DNA of 42,636 bases from a virus. The stretch spans positions 1 to 42,636 of IMG/VR virus record IMGVR_UViG_3300030116_003614, one strand, 5' to 3'. The notes under the pieces are model-generated. The model saw only the letters and a program-made list of their open reading frames with translations. It made no database searches and was not told where the DNA came from. This document shows positions 40,701 through 42,636 of the stretch, one piece after another. A program made the position numbers and the translations under genes. How positions within the stretch are numbered: the first letter of the stretch is position 1; every line of letters starts with the position of its first letter.

Positions 40701-42201
40701 TTTTACCATCAAGATCTCTTGTAGCAATTGTAATGGTTTTATTATCAACTTCTCTTGTCTGGCTTGCAGACTCCTCGGAGGATTGAGAAGTCTGCAACTC
40801 TGAATCTTCCTCGAATGTAGCTTTTAATTTATCTACTACTTCTTTTTGTTTTTTAAATCTGTTTGCAGCAATAACATTTGTACCTATCTCTATTGCTCCT
40901 GTTGGGAATTCAGCTATACCCTCTAAGCCAACTTCTCCATAATTTATTTCGTCTTTTAATCCCTCTGCAACTTGTAAAAATTGTCCTGTAAAATCACCAG
41001 CACTTCCAAGTAATCCTTGTCCAGCTAATTCTGCTGTTGAAGCGCCAACTACTGCTTTGTTTGTTGCACCAGATTTTATAACTGGAGAAACTAATTTACC
41101 AGCTAAACCCATAGACAAAGCATCAAAAACTGCAACTGGTATACCATATAAAGCTGCACTCTTTTTTGCCTTTGCGTAAAAAGCTGGATCAGTAAGTTTA
41201 GCCTGTACAGCTTTTTCATCTGTCATATCTACGCCAGATTGCGCTAATTCTTGATTTATAACATCAGCATAGGTTGTACCAAATGTAACAATACCAGCTG
41301 CTCCAGCACCAACTAATGGACTACCAGCAACAGATCCAGTTATAAACACACCTAAACTAGCTAAAGATGATGGCAAAGATTCTCCAACAACACTTAATAC
41401 TGCTGATGGATTTGTAGCTATAGCAGATAAAATGTTTTTCCAACCTTTTGCATCTACAATTTCTTTTAAACCTTTTTGTATATCTGGTGGCTGTGTTGGA
41501 GATACTCTGTTTAATTCTGTTATAAGTTTTACAGTTTCAGAAGCATTGTTCCAACCAAGCGTCAAACCTAATTGTGCCATGCCTTGATTGGCTCTTACAA
41601 ATCCTCGTGTTAATGCATTATTAGGTAATCTTGAATCTTCTGGAGATAATAAATTAGATCTAGCTATTAAATCTATAGCAATGTTATCATCTACTTTAGC
41701 TTCTCCCATTGGAGTTTTAAGAAAAAAGTTTCCTGGCGTACCACCTACACCACTACTAACAGGATTTATATTTATGTTAGGCGTTGTAATAGCATCTGGC
41801 CTTGTAATAATATCTGTTAATCTTTGCTTTTCATTGTTAAAAGCAATGTCATCTTGTTCTGCTTTAAGTCTATTTTGTTCTGCAAGATTTTCGTTTTGTT
41901 TGAAATTAAAACTTCTACCTCTTTGATTTCTTGGATATTCAGTTCTTTTGTTCTTTAATCCTTGATCGCTAAATTCAACTGAATCTACAAATAAATTTTG
42001 TTGTACAGGCTGTTTTGTTTCTATTGGCTCTGGTTTAAAATTTGCGTTACCAAATGTATCAATACTATAATCGTTTATTCCATCACTTAATGTCGTTATG
42101 TTTGCTGGTGGAGCATTGTCTGTATTATAGTCTGATTTTTCGTCATCTTTGTTGTCAAACTTATAATTTGGATTGCCAAATGTATCGACACTATAATCCA
42201 T
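34708..42201 (-). CDS. Giant polyvalent/ejection protein (ParB-like and HEXXH domains)
   Basis: A 2497-residue protein at the T7 gp16 position. The N-terminus repeats DYSVDTFGN/DYSIDTFGN at residues 2 and 44, followed by Asn/Gln-rich linkers. Residues about 250-390 contain hydrophobic, Gly/Ala-rich segments (SSLASLGVFITGSVAGSPLV). A DdrB/ParB-like nuclease-type domain spans about 600-760 (ISGNGR at 671-676; ILVRVLD; ADLSNRDI). A coiled, charged linker follows. A zincin-like domain near 1250-1400 carries HEWFH at 1318-1322. The rest is long helical spacer, ending with amphipathic and hydrophobic regions (about 2280-2440). No lysozyme motif is seen. It probably enters the host with the DNA. Confidence 0.85.
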   Translation of the reverse strand: MDYSVDTFGNPNYKFDNKDDEKSDYNTDNAPPANITTLSDGINDYSIDTFGNANFKPEPIETKQPVQQNLFVDSVEFSDQGLKNKRTEYPRNQRGRSFNFKQNENLAEQNRLKAEQDDIAFNNEKQRLTDIITRPDAITTPNININPVSSGVGGTPGNFFLKTPMGEAKVDDNIAIDLIARSNLLSPEDSRLPNNALTRGFVRANQGMAQLGLTLGWNNASETVKLITELNRVSPTQPPDIQKGLKEIVDAKGWKNILSAIATNPSAVLSVVGESLPSSLASLGVFITGSVAGSPLVGAGAAGIVTFGTTYADVINQELAQSGVDMTDEKAVQAKLTDPAFYAKAKKSAALYGIPVAVFDALSMGLAGKLVSPVIKSGATNKAVVGASTAELAGQGLLGSAGDFTGQFLQVAEGLKDEINYGEVGLEGIAEFPTGAIEIGTNVIAANRFKKQKEVVDKLKATFEEDSELQTSQSSEESASQTREVDNKTITIATRDLDGKKDADDIVVVIDDIVKSENPKKELDEIIDLINLELQLSRETNQDTTQAQAELDKANKIKDNIDGIIANTTTVEQVLTSKETLADIDKVVDYESDVKKIRTPNSEKEVNVKTIIVDLDKLKAASGDLQPRDRTLKESEVLSKERASNLDPEQLLESPTTNTGAPIITKDGTIISGNGRVLSLKEARDNFKENYNTYKNRISETTGQDLSGIENPILVRVLDDNITQEELVEIADLSNRDIIAQMSATERAQRDSQAMGSDIIQQFKGGDITSLDNQQFVKSFIDKVVTKNEQGNISRDGVLTKEGVTRIQNAILASAYENTDALAVMIDSTDDNIKAISNALLNVAPRFANLKSLISNGTVPAQFDITNQLTDMALKISNARKNNQAVSDIVNQTDIIQNLDPMVELLIKTIYNDKLTRAKSQKYMTELLGFYVDEAERKQVGGFLEDTTTPEDVVKTARSKLDGEETPDLLKGSTRSDDAKPTESSEQKQRTDTKTRSDEVQKEDESKQEKLKDVTFDTTVTIKIKDSNSVPGYKEAKEQNLLKHKDGTFKSYVKTLKKISGDTYVIIDKTVGELVTTNKLDEELNKLKNSPLFKGLSEKFSRSKLTNSRKGFEGNAYLTAAYTYRDNLMSEFFEAIDILEAAKKKFDTKQEDLKDATIEPDRKATKESATESLQIKSEKDYENQRVEKPGTLVDKLAERNKTALIFSAFEAAGVDPDIAVNLPIERQFKILQKMFVERFGMKSVTKSSNANTKEAVDQLLTGFHNLSALANFFNLPYKAIGLDGTLTFNMVKTLGAYGSYSPSTKTITVPRRVNSFAHEWFHALDHYLFEKHANVDNIDDPHPLMSALTRKGAEIEASNVKDAYALLVRAMFQDKADEALKLKQIDDKIAKTKSEKQLQILIKRKERILGGSANARSVAKTQFRKDAEFFAPIYGQSKDYWASSYEMFARVGEAFTAYHMALNKMDADFLAKTNDGYQITLEQLNVTKEQLSNPSIDDLPKILDSRMALTFPKAEDRLEIFGAMRNLIDAIAAETTLGDGEVGKTASEDTRIDVRKMYEVEEQESKGLFADQRKAIQDHKKFKQRMEEKRKQLTENVRQKKLGRKLFESIEDILFSPLFYQKQGILKSIMKRYPNNPVMKYLYQNLATQTGGEFQSQAEGDNFSNAQTREARKFGLQLAKIVSLNDINGMSDGEISLLRSILTSQIKDQRNIPDNVKKAAGQMRNLMNQIYEYIRGSGLDIGYAESGYMQRLLDQEMVNAQSRKFFQQAKKVYEVIFDKDIGDINVASLDQMEAVIKFIQDSRLGIVNSEEYINFVQSSKWKKIKGLKAVIKKANDDGDTKKAEDAQAELDEAIANIEEEYAEFFDQMRDLFGTVSSTNWFNAITEAQVGDTLVGTPQSNFTKKRTLPPEADALLEQFYISDPVENIQQYILGATRRAEFNRRFGKNKIPQEDKEGRIPKDEYTDYIEYLVKRRLRQLAVDPKDADRFAKTIDFITGKSRSNRSLGMAGDKAANYLSAIMSITLLVRAPIASIAEPFTTAITSESPAKGMMAFIKTLQEFPGIRKLGGNKEDVRLRQQFARILGVIDDPEVGDILTNRIGGAFVDNPNLQRLTQKFFYKTKLTGMTNAQRRSAAAIGFQFISEMAYEYKNPTSDRQKLKAKKVLNDFGVKDKTIDQFADYILDFNDFTSTRLRKRARVKGKTKLPELSDIMNDAGQYSDMGLQLAVAIQRFTDQTIQDPRIADRPLWAENPLGRIVYGITSFIYSFQDKVLKGMARKVGREYKISKELGASKKKATLDATAYVTASIAPAVMTLFAGHFLVSTVRELIFNEERFDREWEDNDKDAVKFVKDYLFPLAFARSGFTGAFDPFYQMVTGLKYQRDLANTLIGTAGYAAQNLEPIIEYGFNINNSENTLASEYNALVGLWNLTVNPVLSTGYALIPMSPPTALIGAPGLMYLSSEDFKRARVNDLLELIYGEKYIRGKRGRPSKKYKTPNE

Positions 42202-42636
42202 TAATTTAATTCACTTTTAATCTGATTTACAATTGCTTTGGCTTGGTCGCTATCGTATCCAAAGTCTCGTATAATTTTTCTTTTTACATCTTCTTCACCA
42301 AATACGTTAAAATTTCTTTTTAAAAGATTATAAAAATATGCTGGAAACTTAAAATTACTGCTAAAAAATCCACTACCTATTTCAACAATTCCCTCTGAAA
42401 TCATTCTAGAATTTCTTTGAAATGCTTCAGTAAATGTTATTTGTCTTTTTTCGCCATTAGGTCTATTTGGATCTACAGGTACTCCATTATTAAAATCACT
42501 AAAAACTTGTTTCATAAATATATCATTTATTTTACTTCTAAACTTTGCACCAAAATCTTCGTAAGCAGCATTACTTTCGTACAGATTAAGAACAGCATCT
42601 TGTACCTGTTTAATCTTAGGCATTCCTTTTTTGTCT
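42045..42636. repeat. Right copy of diverged terminal redundancy
   Basis: Counterpart of bases 1-586 (see there). Gene order, start codons and the TAATG junction are the same in both copies; the right copy carries two extra codons in the giant gene. Removing one copy would give a circle of about 42.05 kb. Confidence 0.85.
42201..42636 (-). CDS. Internal virion protein, C-terminal part cut by window edge
   Basis: Open at the window end, this frame encodes the last 144 residues of a homologue of the 423-residue protein at 151-1422, beginning in the charged region (DKKGMPKIKQVQDAVLNLYE). About 15 of 140 residues differ, clustered around the YFYNLLKRNFNVFGEED segment. An internal ATG at 42623 is not the true start. 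It is most likely a strain variant of the same gene. Confidence 0.85.
   Translation of the reverse strand, partial: DKKGMPKIKQVQDAVLNLYESNAAYEDFGAKFRSKINDIFMKQVFSDFNNGVPVDPNRPNGEKRQITFTEAFQRNSRMISEGIVEIGSGFFSSNFKFPAYFYNLLKRNFNVFGEEDVKRKIIRDFGYDSDQAKAIVNQIKSELN

Noticed and set aside
41588-41926. 112-codon plus-strand frame opposite the giant gene
   Set aside because: Antisense of a continuous coding frame with clear domains; composition of a shadow frame and no start signal.

Overview
This AT-rich window looks like a near-complete genome of a temperate podovirus (short-tailed phage), probably an environmental, likely marine, contig. The evidence for a podovirus is a T7-like order of virion genes on the minus strand: large terminase, portal, scaffold, capsid, tail tubular proteins A and B, a GNAT-fold gp13-like protein, a gp14-like protein and then large ejection-type proteins. 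The marine assignment rests on low GC and on small phage families that I associate with marine phages (cupredoxin-like tail protein, KGKG peptide, GGLNDAGRKK-type basic protein). Low-GC alphaproteobacteria such as SAR11 or SAR116 relatives are plausible hosts, but nothing here proves a host. I see no RNA polymerase and no family A or B DNA polymerase. Replication seems built around a primase-polymerase/helicase fusion.

The two window ends describe the same locus. Bases 1-586 match 42045-42636 at an offset of about 42050, but imperfectly: about 15 differences in 140 residues plus a 2-codon indel. The simplest reading is a circular or circularly permuted genome of about 42.05 kb whose ends come from slightly different strains.

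Layout. (1) 22084 down to 1, continuing across the join through 42636-34242, is one long minus-strand late region. It holds a tail fibre, a cupredoxin-like protein, an array of small C1q-like adhesins and a tail assembly chaperone (22084-15770). Next come small membrane proteins, holin, zinc mini-protein and endolysin (15770-13215), then TerL, portal, scaffold and capsid (13228-7467), and tail tube and internal proteins (7394-151). Across the join lie a 2497-residue polyvalent protein with a ParB-like and an HEXXH zincin domain and two small basic proteins. The small terminase gene (22317-22751) sits at the head of this region. (2) 22889-25886 on the plus strand is an operon of ten small, mostly acidic, unrecognised genes. 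It contains two copies of a 58-bp double-hairpin element and ends at a clear intrinsic terminator. (3) 32150 down to 25907 on the minus strand is the early/replication operon: a Cro-like protein, a RuvC-like resolvase, a PD-(D/E)XK nuclease, two proteins with acidic SSB-like tails, the primase-polymerase/helicase, and an iteron cluster that is the best replication origin candidate. (4) 32190-34237 is the lysogeny module: divergent promoters, an HTH repressor, an excisionase overlapping a tyrosine integrase, and an attP-like region with arm-type repeats on both sides.

How it fits together. Repressor and Cro-like protein face each other across a 190-bp control region with two good sigma70-like promoters. 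Part of that control sequence recurs upstream of the plus-strand operon, so one regulator may govern both early operons. Genes are very tightly packed. Many junctions are TAATG or ATGA overlaps, which points to translational coupling, and strong AGGAG-type ribosome binding sites support several genes shorter than 50 codons.
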